Shown here piece by piece: positions 41,059 to 54,123 of a DNA stretch of 64,000 nucleotides. How positions within the stretch are numbered: the stretch's first letter is position 1; each line of letters starts with the position of its first letter. The notes beneath the pieces were generated by a model, which worked only from the letters and a program-made list of their open reading frames with translations, searched no databases and was not told the DNA's origin. Origin of the DNA: Bullera alba (Eukaryota; Basidiomycota; Tremellomycetes; Tremellales; Bulleraceae); contig BCIX01000006.1 in assembly GCA_001600095.1 (NCBI GenBank), positions 434,001 to 498,000 on the forward strand, written 5' to 3'. The translations under genes and the position numbers were made by a program.

Positions 41059-43478
41059 CTATTCTGCATCGGGACTGACTGGCTCGTTCTTCGTCTCTAC
41101 ATACCCTGCCTCCTGGTCCTCGCCCGCGTCGGGCTCGTCGCCTGTGGCTGCCTCTGGATCGTCCATGGCGACGTCCTCTGCCTGATCCTCTTTTGCAATG
41201 ACTTCGTCTGCACCTCCATCCTGGACCATCTCGTCCGGCTTGACATCGAGCGGCTCCATCCCCTCCACATTGTCATCGTCCACTCCGGCGTCCACTCCGT
41301 TGGGCGTATTGCCCTCCGGGGTGCCATTGGTTAAAATCTCCGACTGCGACTGCCCGGCCGCCTTGGCCAACAGTTCCAATTTCCGCCTCTCCTCCTCCTC
41401 TATCGCTTTGGACAAGTTGCCGATCCTGCGCGAAGAGCTAAATGCGGAAAAGTGCCGGAGGTTGGATTGTGAGGCGAGTCTGATCGCCCGCCAGTTCAAC
41501 TTGAGCTTTCGCTACAAGCCCATATTAGCTGCATCCCTTCTCTGCGCAGGCCACTCACGTCCACATTGACCGCTTTTGCCGCTGCGTCGACTTCGATCCC
41601 CATCGCCTCGTTGTCTCCCTCTTCCTCTTCGATAGCAGAGACCTTTTGCGCGAGATCGTCCATCCGCGTCGTCCTAGTCATCAGCACTGTCCCCGAATGG
41701 TGGCCCACCTCTTCTTCGCCTTGAGGTCATCCAACGAGGTGTACCCGTTCCTCCAGAGATCCGCCAGTCCTCGTCTATCCCACGGCGTGCGGTAATCTGC
41801 CTTTGGCCGCGACCTCTGTGCCCATTTCGTCGCAGCGTCCTGGGCAGAGCTTGGGTCGAGGGGTGGAATCTCGAAAATCGCCTCTGGACACCCTTCATTC
41901 TTCCATTGCGCCTGTTTGTCAGCGCCCATTCCAGAGCTTTTTACGCACGTAATGTCGCTCGCGACCGATGATGCTGAGGCAGATTTCCTCGAAGCGCGAG
42001 CCGTCGCCCGGCATCTTTTTCAATTCTTCTCGAATGCTGGAAATCTTGGACCTGACCCAGCTCTCCTTTTCAGAGTCGAGGACAAAGTCTTTCGGCATGC
42101 CGCCCGTGAAGGCCTGTTTCGAGGCCGAGGCAGGGGTGAGGTTGAGCAGGAATTGGAATAGGATAAAGTATTGGACGAGGATTTGCCGTCTAAACGACGT
42201 GTCTGCGAGCTACAGCGTTAGCAGTGTATCTGTCGGTTGACCCACCTCGTGCTCGAACAATCTCTTTCCGGTGAGGTAGCGGGGGTGGAAGAATCCAGTG
42301 TCTGAATCCTCTCGCTTTCGCTTGCTGCCAACTCCAGAGTCGAGATCCTTTTCCTTGCCCATCATCTCTTTGGCCTTTTGCGTCTGTTCATACAGTTTCG
42401 GCAGGACAAAGTCGGATTTGACCTTGAAGTCGTCAAAGGCCGGTATGGGCTGGTCCGGTTGGACGATGACCGGTGGACCGGCCAATGAGGGCGGAGAGGC
42501 AAAGTACTGCTGGAGGGACCACAGCGTGGTGTATAGATCGCGTTCGGGTTCTACCATGTCAGCCTACGCCTCTTGTCTGACTCACCCTCGCCGTCTTCAG
42601 ACTCGGCCTTTGTTGTATCGCCCATGTCGACGTCGCCGTCGCCTTCGGCGTCCTCGTCCCAGGTGGTCTTGAGCTCGCCATAGTCGCCGCGCATGTTGAT
42701 CGCGCTCTTGTCCGCTATACTGATGACCGAGCTGGCAAACTGGTGCACTCTGCCCCGAAACACCAAATCCTCGGGGGTCCGGGAGAGGAATCGGAGAAAC
42801 GCATTGATCGTTCGGAGCAAGGGCAGGGCTTTGCCCTTGGACGCTGGCATGTCCTACGCCGGGTGAGCAACATTCAGAGGACGCTTAGCATACCTTTGTG
42901 AACCGCTTGGAGCGGGTCTCGACGTAGCTCCATAACATCCTCCAATTGTCCACAGAGATCAACTCGACCAGCTCTTCCAACAACGGGATAAATATCGCCC
43001 CCGGTTCCAACAACGGTGTATCTAAGGCTTGTAAGCAGGCGTCTTCCACTTGAGACACACCTCGGTTCTGCTCGTACACCAATTCATACAGCGTAAGCGT
43101 GAGATCTAGCCTATCCCCCAGAGTCGTCCGGAAGATCTGCTTTGCATCGTCCCCTTCGTCCAGAGGCTCTGCTATCTGCGGCAGAGTCAGTCACGGTCCG
43201 TATAGGTTTTGACCCACCTGTCCCGATATCACAGGCGACACTACGAGATCTCTCCCCAAGACTTCCATCAGAGACCTGAGCACTTCTCCAGGCCTGCTGA
43301 CGGAGCTTGACCCGGCAGCGTCTTGAGAACTGGTAGCGTTCCCCCAGAGTGTTTTGACCTTGGACTCCAGCTCGGCTGGCGGTAGATCAGGCGTTGGAAT
43401 TCCAGCGCGAGACCTCTCAAGGTCGTCGGCCAGACCGATCAGGTCGGCCTTGAGGCGGGGGTAGAGGGCGACAGACAT
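41059..43478 (-). CDS. THOC1: THO complex subunit 1
   Basis: Multi-exon gene starting MSVALYPRLKADLIGLADD. Read blocks: DRLDLTLTLYELVYEQNRGV, PLLEELVELISVDNWRMLWS, LRTINAFLRFLSRTPEDLVF, the short helical region DLYTTLWSLQQYFASPP, PRYLTGKRLFEHELADTSFR, RQILVQYFILFQFLLNLT and a charged central part with QWKNEGCPEAIFEIPPLD. LKLNWRAIRLASQSNLRHFS precedes a disordered acidic C-terminus. These are the hallmarks of THOC1, a THO/TREX subunit that couples transcription to mRNP assembly and export in the nucleus. The last 110 residues are D/E-rich, as is common. At least six short introns are removed. Confidence 0.92.
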
Positions 43479-43669
43479 GGTGCGAGGCGATGTCGCAGGA
43501 GGTAAGGATGAATGTCAAGGGAGGGTCGACTCTCCGTTGACTCTTCGAGGAAAGGTCGATGTCGAACGAGCGGAATCAAATTGTGTCAACTGCACTCGAG
43601 ATCACTTAATGCTTCTGCTTCTCTTGCCTCTTCATCATTCAATTTCACACTGAGCTAACTACTACCGCA

Positions 43670-44523
43670 ATGTCAGGAAGAGCACCGCACTCGCCGCTGA
43701 GAAGGGACGACCGGCCCAAGCCTTATGACCGGGATGAACGCGGGCACCGCAGAGACAGGGATAGATCGCGCAGTCCCCGGCGGGACAGGGGCGACGGTGA
43801 GTCGAGTCTTCTCACAGATTCATAGTCGACGCTGATCCGTCTAGACCGTGGATATTCCCGAGGCGGATATGACGGTGGTCGGGGTGGCCACTCGGGGGAT
43901 CCGAGAGACCAGAGGGATTCAAGAGACCCTCGCGATATGAGAGGACCAAGTGGGGGTAATTACTCGAATCAGCCTAGATACGATGGCAACCGGCGTGGCG
44001 GGAGCGGTCCCAGTGGACCCGGTGGACCCGGTCCACGTAGTGCTGGGCCTAATGGAGGAAGAGACCCATATGGCAGAGAGGACAGGTACGAGAGACCACT
44101 GGACAGAAGGGCGATCGAGGAAGGGCGACGGCGGAGGGAAGAGGAGAGAGCTAGAGGAGTCGTCTTCACCGACGATTCAAAGGCAGAGCCCGAGGGTGAG
44201 TCCTGATTCGCCTTTGGCGCTAACGATCAGGCTCGAAACGCACTTCGAGATCACCCTCGCCCGAGAGCAAGAATCGCGAGGACGGGGAGATGGACCAAGA
44301 GGGCGAGGAGGAAGGTCCAGGGGCAGATTTCGCCGCTATGATGGGTTTCGGAGGCTTCACCACCACAAAGGTGGGTCACAAGCAGCGAATCAGGCTGACA
44401 CTGTAGGGCAAGTACAACGGGCAAAAGGAGGACGACACGGCCAAAGTCCACAAACAGCGTACGTGGCGACAATACATGAACCGACGGGGCGGATTCAACA
44501 GGCCGTTGGCAAAGATGAAGTAG
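43670..44523 (+). CDS. U4/U6.U5 tri-snRNP-associated 27-kDa protein (SNRNP27-like)
   Basis: Four exons. The N-terminal two thirds are an RS/RD/Gly-rich low-complexity region (RDRDRSRSPRRDRGD, GGRGGHSGDPRD). The C-terminus is the diagnostic SNRNP27 block: FAAMMGFGGFTTTKGKYNG, then VHKQRTWRQYMNRRGGFNRP and LAKMK. The SNRNP27 C-terminal segment sits in the tri-snRNP near Prp8 and the U6 ACAGAGA stem and affects 5' splice-site choice. Length is typical. The start MSGRAPHSPLRRD is the first ATG after a pyrimidine-rich leader. The stop lies 50 bases from that of the convergent Zn2Cys6 gene. Confidence 0.9.
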
Positions 44524-44573
44524 CAGGCCGCATGTTACAAGTGCATAATATCCGAGGTTCTCTCGGCGGGGTC

Positions 44574-47500
44574 TCACTGCACCTCGGGCTGGCTATTGGC
44601 TATCTTTGTCAAAATGTAGTTCAAGAACTGGGTCTGATCGTCGTCCATCCCGTCCGAGAGGTTGCTAAAAGTCAGCATGTTTCACAACGATAGACTCACC
44701 CCTCTTCCGTCTGGTTCTGCGCCAGGGCGAATGGGTTGAACTGACTTCCATCAATCACACTCCCGCTCGAAGCGACCAATCCGTTATTGGCTCCGCCACC
44801 AGAGCCCCCCGCTAGCCCAATACCAAGGTCGCCAAAGTCGAATTGATCGATCATGGCGCGGCCAAACTGCTGAGCACCCTCCATCTGCTGGTGCTGGGTC
44901 TGATCAAACATCATTTGCTGGTTCACAAACTCGGCATTGTTGATGGGCAGAGTTGACATGTTGGCAAAAGGGCTGATTTGACCGTTGTTTGCCCCGTCGA
45001 ACCGATTCTGCGGCGACTGCAGGGCATTGGGCGAGGGTTCCTGACGAGGGTTGACTCCGTTGAACGGGTCAAACAGGCCGTCCCGACGTTCACTGCTCGA
45101 ACTGGCCCAAGGGGGTGAACTGTCCGACATGAACGACGCCAAATCTCCTTGCGGACGCTTCGTTCGAGGGGGTTGTAATGGCCGAGGACCCTTTTTCCCA
45201 TTTTGATCCCCAAAGGGCTGTTGCACATCCAGACCGGGCATCGATGGTGCGACATATCCCCAGGGACTGCTCATATCCGATTGACCGTTCCTTCGGTTCG
45301 CCGCCGCCCGCTGCTCTTCCATCTCGCGATATTGCTGAAGACGCAATTGCCGCTTTTCCTCCTCGGCCGCTCGCTTTCCGGATCGCGTCTTGGCCAAGCC
45401 GAGCAGGAGATCGACGGGCGTTTGGTCATCGGCGCGTTGCTTGTCCGGGGCGTTCGCCGTCTGGTTGACAGGTGGTGCTTTGGCATAGTTTGTCTTTGCG
45501 GTGAGAAACTCGACAATGGCAAGCTCCTCTTTGACCAGGGGTTCAGATACGAGACCTTGACTATCGGGTGCTCGGCCAGAGACAATGTTGAGCAGTTGGC
45601 GCAGTTCGTCTGCTTGGGCGGAATCCGGGTCCACTACGGATATCAGCTGAGTCGGGCAGGAGACTTACGCTTGATTGTGACTCCGAGGACCATGTACGAG
45701 TTGAGCCTATACGTCAGCACCAGCCTTGAGTCGGACTCACACTCTGTAGCCGCCAGAGTTGACAATCAAGTTGCCCTTTTCCATCACAAAGGATCGCCGG
45801 CTCAGTAGATCCGCCGTAGCACTCTCGATCGCCGCGTTTTTCGAGTATGAATATCGACCGTCCTGCGGTTTACGGCGCAAGAGGTATGGCCTAGAGTCAG
45901 CACTGGAGACTTGGGTCACCCACCTATTCAACGTGATCCTGGTGTAGAACCACTCGCAAGCGAGCAGGTGCCTCTGGACGAACAAGTACGGATGCTCGGC
46001 ATCGAGCGAGGTGTCCGGGTTGGCAATGGCGAAAAAGGCGGGCAAGGCGTCGCGCCAGGCGAGCAGCTCTCTGTCCAAGTTGAGCACAGTCGAGTAGTCG
46101 GGCAATTGGATCGCAAAGGTGTGATAGGCTATCCTGCCCATGATCTCCGCCAGCTTGTGCCTAGGGGTTAGCGCAGTTTAGCAGACACTACTTGCCTCAG
46201 GATGACATAGGTGTAGACGGTGGGCCGGGTCAACGGATGACCGGCGGGGTCGAAATCGCCTTCGAGCTCTTCGTCATCGAGATTCGCGGGCATCTTTGTA
46301 TCGGTATGTGCGTCGGAAATGCTCGCCGGTCGACCGACCAATAGCGAGATTGTCCTGTCGAGGTGGTAGAGCATTGCCCAGGCTCGTCGTCGGACCTCGA
46401 CCTCGCGCTTGTCCGTGAGGTTGAGGATCGTGCCGTCTCGGTACAGACCGAGCTGGAACGCCGTGGTGAGGGGCGTGGAGCCTTCGGCGGGTCGTCGCGT
46501 GAGCAGCCTAGGGTCAGTGAAGCTAATCACCATTCACTCACATGTATCGCGAGGCGAGGAGGCCGGCGAAGAGGACGTCGAGATTGTCCCGTTGGAGAGC
46601 CTTGGCATACTCTAAACTACTCCTGGCACTTCCGTAGAACCGTCTCGACCAGGCCGTTTGCTCGTCTGTGGGAACTAGCTCGTGTGGTGCGGACAAGGTT
46701 GCAATGGCGAGCTGCGGTCAGCGATGCTTTTGAGCTTGTACTCACGACGATGAATAGCAGGGGGAGCCACTTGAGCACCTCTGGGTCTATCCTCGGCGAC
46801 GAAGGGTTCCGCCCGATCGAGTCGAAGAATGCATTGTAGCGACGCATGAAGATGGGTCTGTTCGTCTTGTATCGTGTCCAGCTACGCGGTTAGCTTTGAG
46901 CGGGAGGGGTTGGCTCACTCGATATCCCTACCAGTCAGCGGAGATTCGAATCACGGACCCACCTGAAATACAGCTCGACCAAGCCATCTGCCATTCTGCG
47001 CCCAGGGACACCGGCAATGACCCACTCTACGTGGCTCTTACTGATCCCACTCTCCTTGAGCGTGGACAGCATGTCTTTCAAATCAGAGTTGTCCTCGGTG
47101 GAGAGGTTGATCATCCGACCTTCTCTCAGACCCCAGCCGTAGCCCGACCTGCCGGCGTTAGACTGCGACAGGGCGGCGGGGAAGAGACCCGAGGGCGGGG
47201 GTTTGTTTGCCATGGACTGCCTTGGCGGATCGGGTGCAGATCTGGGATGGAAAATCTCCTCGCCCGAGGCCGTGAGCGAGGAGACGTCTGGCGACGAGTG
47301 GTCGGTGGGTAGAACGAGGGACGAGGTCCCGGGTACGTGTCTGATTGCGGCTACGAGTGATCCGAGTAGAGTCTCGATAGAGCTCAATCTGGAGTTTACG
47401 TCGGCGTTGCTGTCGTCAGCGCAAGTACAACCTTAGCTCTCACCCGTTGGCCTCTTCTGCGCCATTCATGAATGGTCGACACAGATGAGGAACTCGTCTA

Positions 47501-47875
47501 GCCACGCACTAGAGCTCAGCGCCCATCACCCCTCTGGTGACTCACCGAGGCACAGGGTTCGTTTGAGCCGTATGGCTGGTTTCGCAGTCCGCACTTCTGT
47601 TTCCGCCTGTGACACTCTGTGCACGAGTAGCACACCCTCGAGCGCTTGGCCCGCTTGGTCTCGTTGTCGATGGCATTGCCCAAGGAAGCCGAGTCGTCAT
47701 TGCCCGGTTCGACGCTCATTGACATTCGGCGTTCGTCCGACGTCGAGGTTTTGCGCTTCTTCGTGCTGGATGGGCCTGGGGTTGCGTTTGTCTCGCCATT
47801 GTTGCGGCCTGCTGCGTTCAGAGTCGGCGCAGTGTTGTCTGGGCCTTGAGCGCTGAGCGCTTGAGCGGTTGGCAT
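44574..47875 (-). CDS. Zn2Cys6 fungal transcription factor
   Basis: Multi-exon gene. The start is MPTAQALSAQGPDNTAPTLN, then a basic patch and the zinc cluster RVCYSCTECHRRKQKC followed by EPCASCVARRVPHLCRPF across a phase-0 intron (C-x2-C-x6-C-x13-C-x2-C-x8-C). Next is a coiled-coil-like segment, VNSRLSSIETLLGSLVAAIR. The fungal-specific domain has FFDSIGRNPSSPRIDPEVLK, FGLLA/SRYMLLTRRPAEGSTP, TTAFQLGLYRDGTILNL, RRRAWAMLYHLDRTISLLVG and FVQRHLLACEWFYTRITLNR. The C-terminal 300 residues are Gln/Asn/Gly-rich and probably the activation region, ending in an amphipathic FLNYILTKIANSQPEVQ. Target genes unknown. It shares a 370-base divergent promoter with DDB1. Confidence 0.88.
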
Positions 47876-48245
47876 GACGCAAGTGGATGAGTCAGGCGAT
47901 GGAATGTGTTGTTCCGCCTATCACCACGGGTCAAAAAGTGCTGTGGCGTCTTTGAGAGAGGGTTGGCTCCAGTCCTGGTAGTTGTATAGCCCCTTGTTGT
48001 CGTTGTGTAGAGTATGCAGTGTGCTATGAGTTGTAGGTAGACCCCCTCCCCAATGAGCCAGCAGGGTTTACATCGCATTCCCCCGGTGAACGCAGTCACG
48101 TGACCCACATGCCTCCACCCCGCCCTCCACCACCTCCCCCTTACCCCCCTCCATCGACGATCACACCCTCCATGGTCACATACTGCAGAGTAGATCGCGC
48201 TACACGACAGTAGCCTAGTGAGGAGACCAAGGCAACTCACAGACA
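47876..48245. other. Divergent promoter, Zn2Cys6 gene / DDB1
   Basis: Pyrimidine-rich (ccccaccacctccccctta near 48120) with a CACGTG-like tcacgtgac at 48096. No other feature was recognised. Confidence 0.5.
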
Positions 48246-51200
48246 ATGCTCTACATCGCATCGGTGAGTCAAGTATTCGTGCGTCGCTGACCGCAGGCGC
48301 TCACGCCGACGCCCGTGCTGAGCACGATACTCGTGCCCTCGTTCACGCAAGAAGGATCGTCCTCGCTTATCGTGGCCAAGCCCGATCGTATCGAGGTATG
48401 GGATGCCGAGCCCTCGGGTCTGGTATTCAAGTCCCAGCTCGAGGTCTGGGGCAGTGTTGTCGCCATCGATCAGGTCGAGGTCAAGGTGAGCTAATGACTC
48501 CATAGTGTAATTAGCTGACTAGTTCTAGGACGCTCGTCCGCATATACTCGTACTGCTTTCGCCGCCCAATGCGCAACTCCTACTAGTCACTCACGGACCC
48601 TCTGGTCTCTCTGTAGCAGCAGCTACACCGCTCGTCCCGCCGACCCCGTCCCTCCGCCAGGCAGAGTTCTTCAGCTCGGTCCTGTGTCAGGGCAATCTAG
48701 CCGTCGTCAGCCTCTGGGTCGGCGTGCTCTCTTGTATCGAGATTGACGTGGAAAAGGACAAGGATAAACGGCGCCGATCGAGCGTCGCCGGTGGATCGGG
48801 GGACAAGAAGCTCAACTTCAGAGACAACTTTAACATAAAGTGGGTACGCCCTCGATCCCCTCGCTAACTTGCAGTGTCCGAGAGCACAACCTCCTCTATC
48901 TGGCTTTCATGCCAAGTCCACTGGACAATGAGCCCACGATCGCGTTCCTCTGGCTGAGCTCCAACTCGGAGCTACTGCTGCAATCGAGAAAGCTCTCCGC
49001 GAGCTCGCACTCGTTCATCGACTCGTCAGAGGTCGTCAACGTCGTCATGCCACTGCACAATGTCGAGATTCACCCGGAGACCGATTTCAACGAGGTCCCA
49101 TATTCGTGCCCCGCGGCAAGGCGATTACTCCCCGTGAGCGCCGATGCGCTCGTGGTCATTGGCGACGAACACTCTGTTTTCTATACACTATCGAAGAAGG
49201 AGCCCCGTTCGCCGAGGGTATCCCGTGGATCCATCTCGTCTCAGGCAGGAGTCAGTCCTCGGGCCAGTGCGACGGGCAGGAGTCCACAGGCAGAGCTGTC
49301 GGCGCCTGGGAAACGGAGAAAGGGGAGTGAGAGCAGGGAGAGTGATGGATTGAGTTTGAGACCGCTCTGGCGAGTCAGGCAGGGTTTCGGAACGATCCTA
49401 GCGTGAGTGAGTCTGCTAGATGATTGCTGACTTCAGATCCACGTTGATCGAGGCTCGAGGCACTGGCGGGAGCTTTATCATTGGCGACGAGTGTGGCCGT
49501 CTGACCGCGATTGGATGGGAGTTTCACGGGGATTCAGCGAACGCAGGACCGGGCACTGTTCAGATACAGAGACAAGACATGGGCAGTGTAAGTCCCCCTA
49601 AGTGATCACGCTCACTCTAGACCTCGCCCCCCTCGTCAATCACATACATCGACTCGGGCCACTTTTTCGTTGCGTCGGCATGCGGCGACTCCACCCTGCT
49701 GAAGCTCGAGGCACCGGCCCAGTCCATCTCGCCCAGTCCCTCGCCCCGAGCTTTGCCCATCAAGGGCAAGGGAAAAGGCAGAGCGAGGGGTGACGAGGAG
49801 AGCGAATGGATCGTGTCTCTCCAGGACGACACTGGCATATCGACAGTCAAGGAGCGCTGGATGAATTTGGCCCCGCTCAAGGACTTTTGCTCCGTAGAGG
49901 AGGAGGACGGCGAGGTGGTAAGTCACTCCAGTCCTCTCGTGCTGATGATAGTCGCATTTGGTCACGGCGTCCGGTGCTTCGACTAGCAATTCCCTCCGAG
50001 TCATTCGCAGCGGTGTTGGCATAGACGAGGTTGCAACCATACAGGGCATCGAGGGGGTTACGGGAATGTGGCCACTAGGTCGCGATGACGCGTAAGTCCA
50101 TCTAAAGATCGAGGCTGACCAGGCAGCGACCCACATCAGATCCTGATCAGCACAGAAACGTCGACCGCGATTCTGGCACTCGAGCCTAATGTCGAGCTAG
50201 TCCCCTTGCCGGATGAGGTGGCCTCCCGACGTACGCTCGCCGCGGTCATGCTGGAAAATGGGAGTATAGCAGAGGTCTCTGAGAGCGGTGCCCGACTTTG
50301 GGGGAATGGCTGGGCGCGGATAAACGACTTGGGGCTAGGCGGGATCATCTGTGCTAGCACATATGGGAGACACATTGTTGTGGCTTGCCAGGGAGGCCGG
50401 GTCGCGGTGATCGCTGTCCAAGGTTACGCGTTGTCGGTTGTAGCGTGAGTCTAGCCCGAACTTTCACGACTAACCCTGTTTTAGCTGCAACAACGTTCCC
50501 GGAGATGTTGCCAGTGTGGCTGTCCTGCCCGGCAAGGACCGGTTCACAACTCTTGTCGCCGTCGCCACGTGGACAAACGAGATACTCCTATACACCGTCG
50601 CTCAACCACACACTGGTTCGGACATCTTTACTTCGCCAGAGCACTGTGCTCTACTAGACGCTGTGCCGAAAACGCCAACAAGGATCTCCGTGCCCCACGT
50701 TGCCTCGTCGCTCCTCTTCCGCGAGGGGCCACAGCTCATGGCGGGCTTGAGCGACGGCACAATGGTCACATACGACTTGGAACTCCTGGCACAAGATGCC
50801 CCCGAGGTCAAAGACCGTGGCCAGGTCGTAGTCAAGGGTCGCAAGGCCTCTAGTCTCGGTTCGAGGCCATTGTCCCTGTGTCCAACTCCCGGGATGACCG
50901 TGGGCGACGACTCGGTAGTCGCTGTTGGATTGACAGAGCGGATGTCGGTCGTGTTCCAGAGTAAAGACAGGCTAGACTTTTCCTCTGTCAGCTACAAGGT
51001 GAGTCACCCCCGCCTGGGCTTTGGCTGACTTTTAGAACGTGACTGCCGCCACGGCGATCGCCCAGGCGGATGGATATTCGCTCGTATTGGCAACCCCAAC
51101 CGGACTCTCGTTTGTCAAGGTAAACTCGCTGAAAAAGCTCTCGGTGCAAACCCTCGATCTGGGCAATCGCTCTGTTGGCAAGCTGGTCAGTATCAACGAT

Positions 51201-52597
51201 CAAAAGGTGCTCGGGGTCGGCACCGTCCAGCGATCGATGGACGCGCAGACCGGGGACGTGGTCCAGTCCAGTCATTTCGAAATCAGGGACAACCAAACAC
51301 TAGAGGGTGAGTCTATCACCAGTGTAATGCTGACGGCTAGTGCTGGCGGAGATGGACCTTGCGGAGAGGGAGGAGGTGACTGCGTTATCGGCAGTGTTTC
51401 TCAATGGCAGGCAGTACATTGCCGTCGGAACGGCAATCTTCCCCAAAGACGACGACATGGACGAATTCACCCATACAGACACTGCCCTCACGGCCAGAGA
51501 GGGCCACGTGCTGATTGTCGAGCCGAGAAAGGATGCTGAATGGGAGATTGCGGTGATTGTCAAGGCGGACACGGTGGGCGCAGTGCATGATGTCAAGGCG
51601 ATACATGGTTTCCTGGCCATTGCCTCGGGTAGCCGGGTGGGTCACAAACTCAAGGCGAGGCTGACCCGTAGATATCCATCAACAGGCTGGATGCGTCGCC
51701 TCCGACTCTGGTAGAGGTGTCGGCATTTACATCGACATTTATAGCGCAGCACTTGCACGTCTCGCCCTCGACAAAGGTGCACTCGGAGGAGCGACTGGTC
51801 GTCGGAGATGGAATGCGCAGCGTCTTTGCGCTGGAGGTGGACGAGGCCAGCGGGGCGATCATTGCCGATCAGAGGGACATGGCCACGCACCAAGTCACCG
51901 CCCTGCACGGCATACAGGACGTCGGCCAAGGCGTCATCATCGCCGATGTAAGTCTCAACCTCGAATGGTGCTGATTGGAACTTAGGGATACTCGAACCTA
52001 TTGACATTTCGGCTCAACGAGAAGATTGACCCCGCGGCGAGTTTCGGCCTCCACGAGGACATCTCCCGTTTCGTCAAGGGTGAGCAAGCGCTTCGTGACC
52101 CGCGCTAATGGGTAGGCTCTTTGGTGCCCGCGTCATCGGCTCCAGACGTTTTGCGCCCCGATGTCCTCTTTGCCACGCCGGACGGCCGGCTGGGTATCAT
52201 TGGCGAGTTGACGCCGGAGGCGACCGTCACGCTCGATGGGTTGCAGAGGAATATGGACAAGTATCACAAAGGCCCGGGCGGGGTCAATTGGCGAACGTAA
52301 GTCACACCACAGTTGCCCAGCTGACGCTGTAGCTGGCGACGAGGGGGCACCGAGCTGATCAAGCGAGAGACTGCGGGCTTTATCGATGGCGACTTGTGAG
52401 TGCGACGAGGGGGCGGGTGCTGATGGCGTAGCGTGCAAAAGTTCCTATCGGATCTGCCGGCCGCAGAGGCAGACAAAGTTCTTGCGGGATCGAATTCCCA
52501 TGAGACGGTGAACAAGTTGACCGACTCGGCTGCGACAGGCCCGGCGGAGAGAGGCGACGTCGTGAGGCTGCTCGAGGCGGCGGCCGGCTTGCACTAA
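48246..52597 (+). CDS. DDB1: DDB1-like beta-propeller protein (CPSF-A/DDB1 family)
   Basis: Many exons give roughly 1,200 residues. The first exon encodes only MLYIAS. Then ALTPTPVLSTILVPSFT, SSSLIVAKPDRIEVWDAEP, LLYLAFMPSPLDNEPTIAFL, FIIGDECGRLTAIGWEF, YIDSGHFFVASACGDSTLLK and MVTYDLELLAQ. The C-terminal CPSF-A region has GHVLIVEPRK, GYSNLLTFRLNEK, LFATPDGRLGIIGEL and NWRTWRRGGTELIKRETAGF followed by IDGDFVQKFL, the characteristic DDB1 end. DDB1 is the adaptor of Cullin-4 ubiquitin ligases acting in DNA repair and replication control. A disordered Ser-rich insertion (about 49,220-49,350) and a basic KGKGKGRARGDEE segment lie between propeller strands. Confidence 0.9.
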
Positions 52598-52795
52598 AGA
52601 GGCAGCTGGCGGTGAGGGTGAGGAGACGTTTGACGAAATCAAGGGGACATCCGTGTAACATAGTGTAACGTATGTACTGCGACGCGTTTCAAGCTGTGAT
52701 TCGAGTCTCCTTTGAACACAGGAGATAGTCTGGTGTATCATGAGGACTACTTGTTTGAACGTTGACTTTATGGGCGTTGAGGTTATAAGACCCGA

Positions 52796-53167
52796 ATGAC
52801 CCGTCGCACCTACTACAACCCCCCGCCATCCAGCTTCCTGCCCAACATGCCGGATCATCCCAGCGACCAATCCGAGGAGGGCGAGTTCAGCGATATCATC
52901 TCCGACATGCGGTCCAGTCTGGTGACCCACGTCGAGTCGTTGGGCAGCAGGGTAGGCAGGCTAGGTGGCCTATACGTTGATAGTCTGAAGAAGGGGGATA
53001 GCGCGGAGGAAGTGGCTATCCGATCGGATATCTATTGGCAGACCCAACAGGCCGTCGAAGATCTGGAAGCCGCCGAGGACGGGTTGAAGCGTTACGAGGC
53101 GATGAGCCGACGGACGGAGGGTGTGGAAGATCGGGCCTGCCCGGGCGATGGGTTTGAGCTGTCGTGA
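52796..53167 (+). CDS. Small hypothetical protein
   Basis: Intronless, 123 residues from MTRRTYYNPPPSSF. It contains an acidic stretch (SEEGEFSDIISDMRSSL) and two amphipathic helices (LVTHVESLGSRVGRLGGLYV; YWQTQQAVEDLEAAEDGLKR). Not recognised. The stop lies 33 bases from that of the convergent phosphopantetheinyl transferase. It may be a helical adaptor; no function is claimed. Confidence 0.5.
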   Translation: MTRRTYYNPPPSSFLPNMPDHPSDQSEEGEFSDIISDMRSSLVTHVESLGSRVGRLGGLYVDSLKKGDSAEEVAIRSDIYWQTQQAVEDLEAAEDGLKRYEAMSRRTEGVEDRACPGDGFELS

Positions 53168-53200
53168 CGGCGATAGTATCAAATAGTTGGTGAACCAGGC

Positions 53201-54123
53201 CTATGAGGTCGATGGAGTTGGCGGTGGTAGCGGAGCCAAGAGTCCGTTGACGAATGTATCCCATTCGACGTGTTGCACCTCTCCGATCCCCGCTGCAACA
53301 CTGCAGCACGCTGCCCAGCAGTATCCGCCGCTTTGGGTACCACTAGCCCACTCCCACCCATCTTCTCTCACGTCCCTCCCGTCGACGCTAATCCCTCGAA
53401 CGGCTCCATGTTCCATGACGACCTCGATTCGATCTAGGCTAAAGCCTAGTCCTTCGCCTATCGCCTTGACATACGCCTCCTTGGCGGTCCACAGCCGAGC
53501 GACCATCTCCGCGCGCTCCGTCGTGCAGGAGGACAATGCTTCCCGCTCGGACCGACAGAGCTATTGCGTCAGTGTAAAATACGCAGTGGACTCACTTGAT
53601 CGGACACGGCCTCCTCGATTTCTCGTGCATCTTGCCTATTGGGCACTTTCATGATATCCACGCCGACCTCACCGGGGGCGTGGGTGATGCCCAATAAGAC
53701 GAACGGGCCGTCGTGGGAGATATTAAAGGCGAACGGCACGTCGAGCCTAGGTCCACTCTACTCCCCTCAGCTCGGGCAAAGGCATACTTGAGGGTGGGGG
53801 CTCACGAGGAATGGCTTGTTCTTGGGGGTACGACCATACTCAACCCCCTGACCGGGGAGTAGGCCCTCGTGGCGGAGGTACCAAGTCGGAGCTAGGGCGC
53901 CCACCGTGCAGCCTAAAAGTCAGCCGGGGTAGGGGCTTGTAAGGACGTACGCAGCGCGTCCTCGAGCAGTCTGAACCGCTTCACCCGGGCCTGAGTCTCG
54001 AGGGGGAGTAGCGCAGTGAGGGCGGTGTGTACCTGAGATATCAGCAATCCCCCAAACTGGGGGACCTACCTCGGGGGAGAGGGGCTGTTGAGGGAGATGA
54101 ACGAGGTATAGCTTGACGGACAT
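53201..54123 (-). CDS. 4'-phosphopantetheinyl transferase (Lys5/Sfp type)
   Basis: Five short exons. MSVKLYLVHLPQQPLSPE, then ARVKRFRLLEDALRCTVGAL and YLRHEGLLPGQGVEYGRTPK, NKPFL, then VPFAFNISHDGPFVLLG and GEVGVDIMKV (the Mg-binding Asp motif). LCRSEREAL follows, and the signature LWTAKEAYVKAIGEGLGFSL carrying the catalytic Glu and Lys. These are the ordered motifs of Sfp-type transferases. The enzyme transfers phosphopantetheine from CoA to carrier domains, in fungi chiefly the Lys2 alpha-aminoadipate reductase and any PKS or NRPS. The C-terminus after GRDVREDGWEW is plain. It converges on the small gene at 52796. Confidence 0.9.

Noticed and set aside
40801..41334. Plus-strand frame with hydrophobic segments running into THOC1
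   Set aside because: Its 3' half is antisense to the THOC1 acidic tail, and its 5' half conflicts with the better spliced frame ending at 41012.
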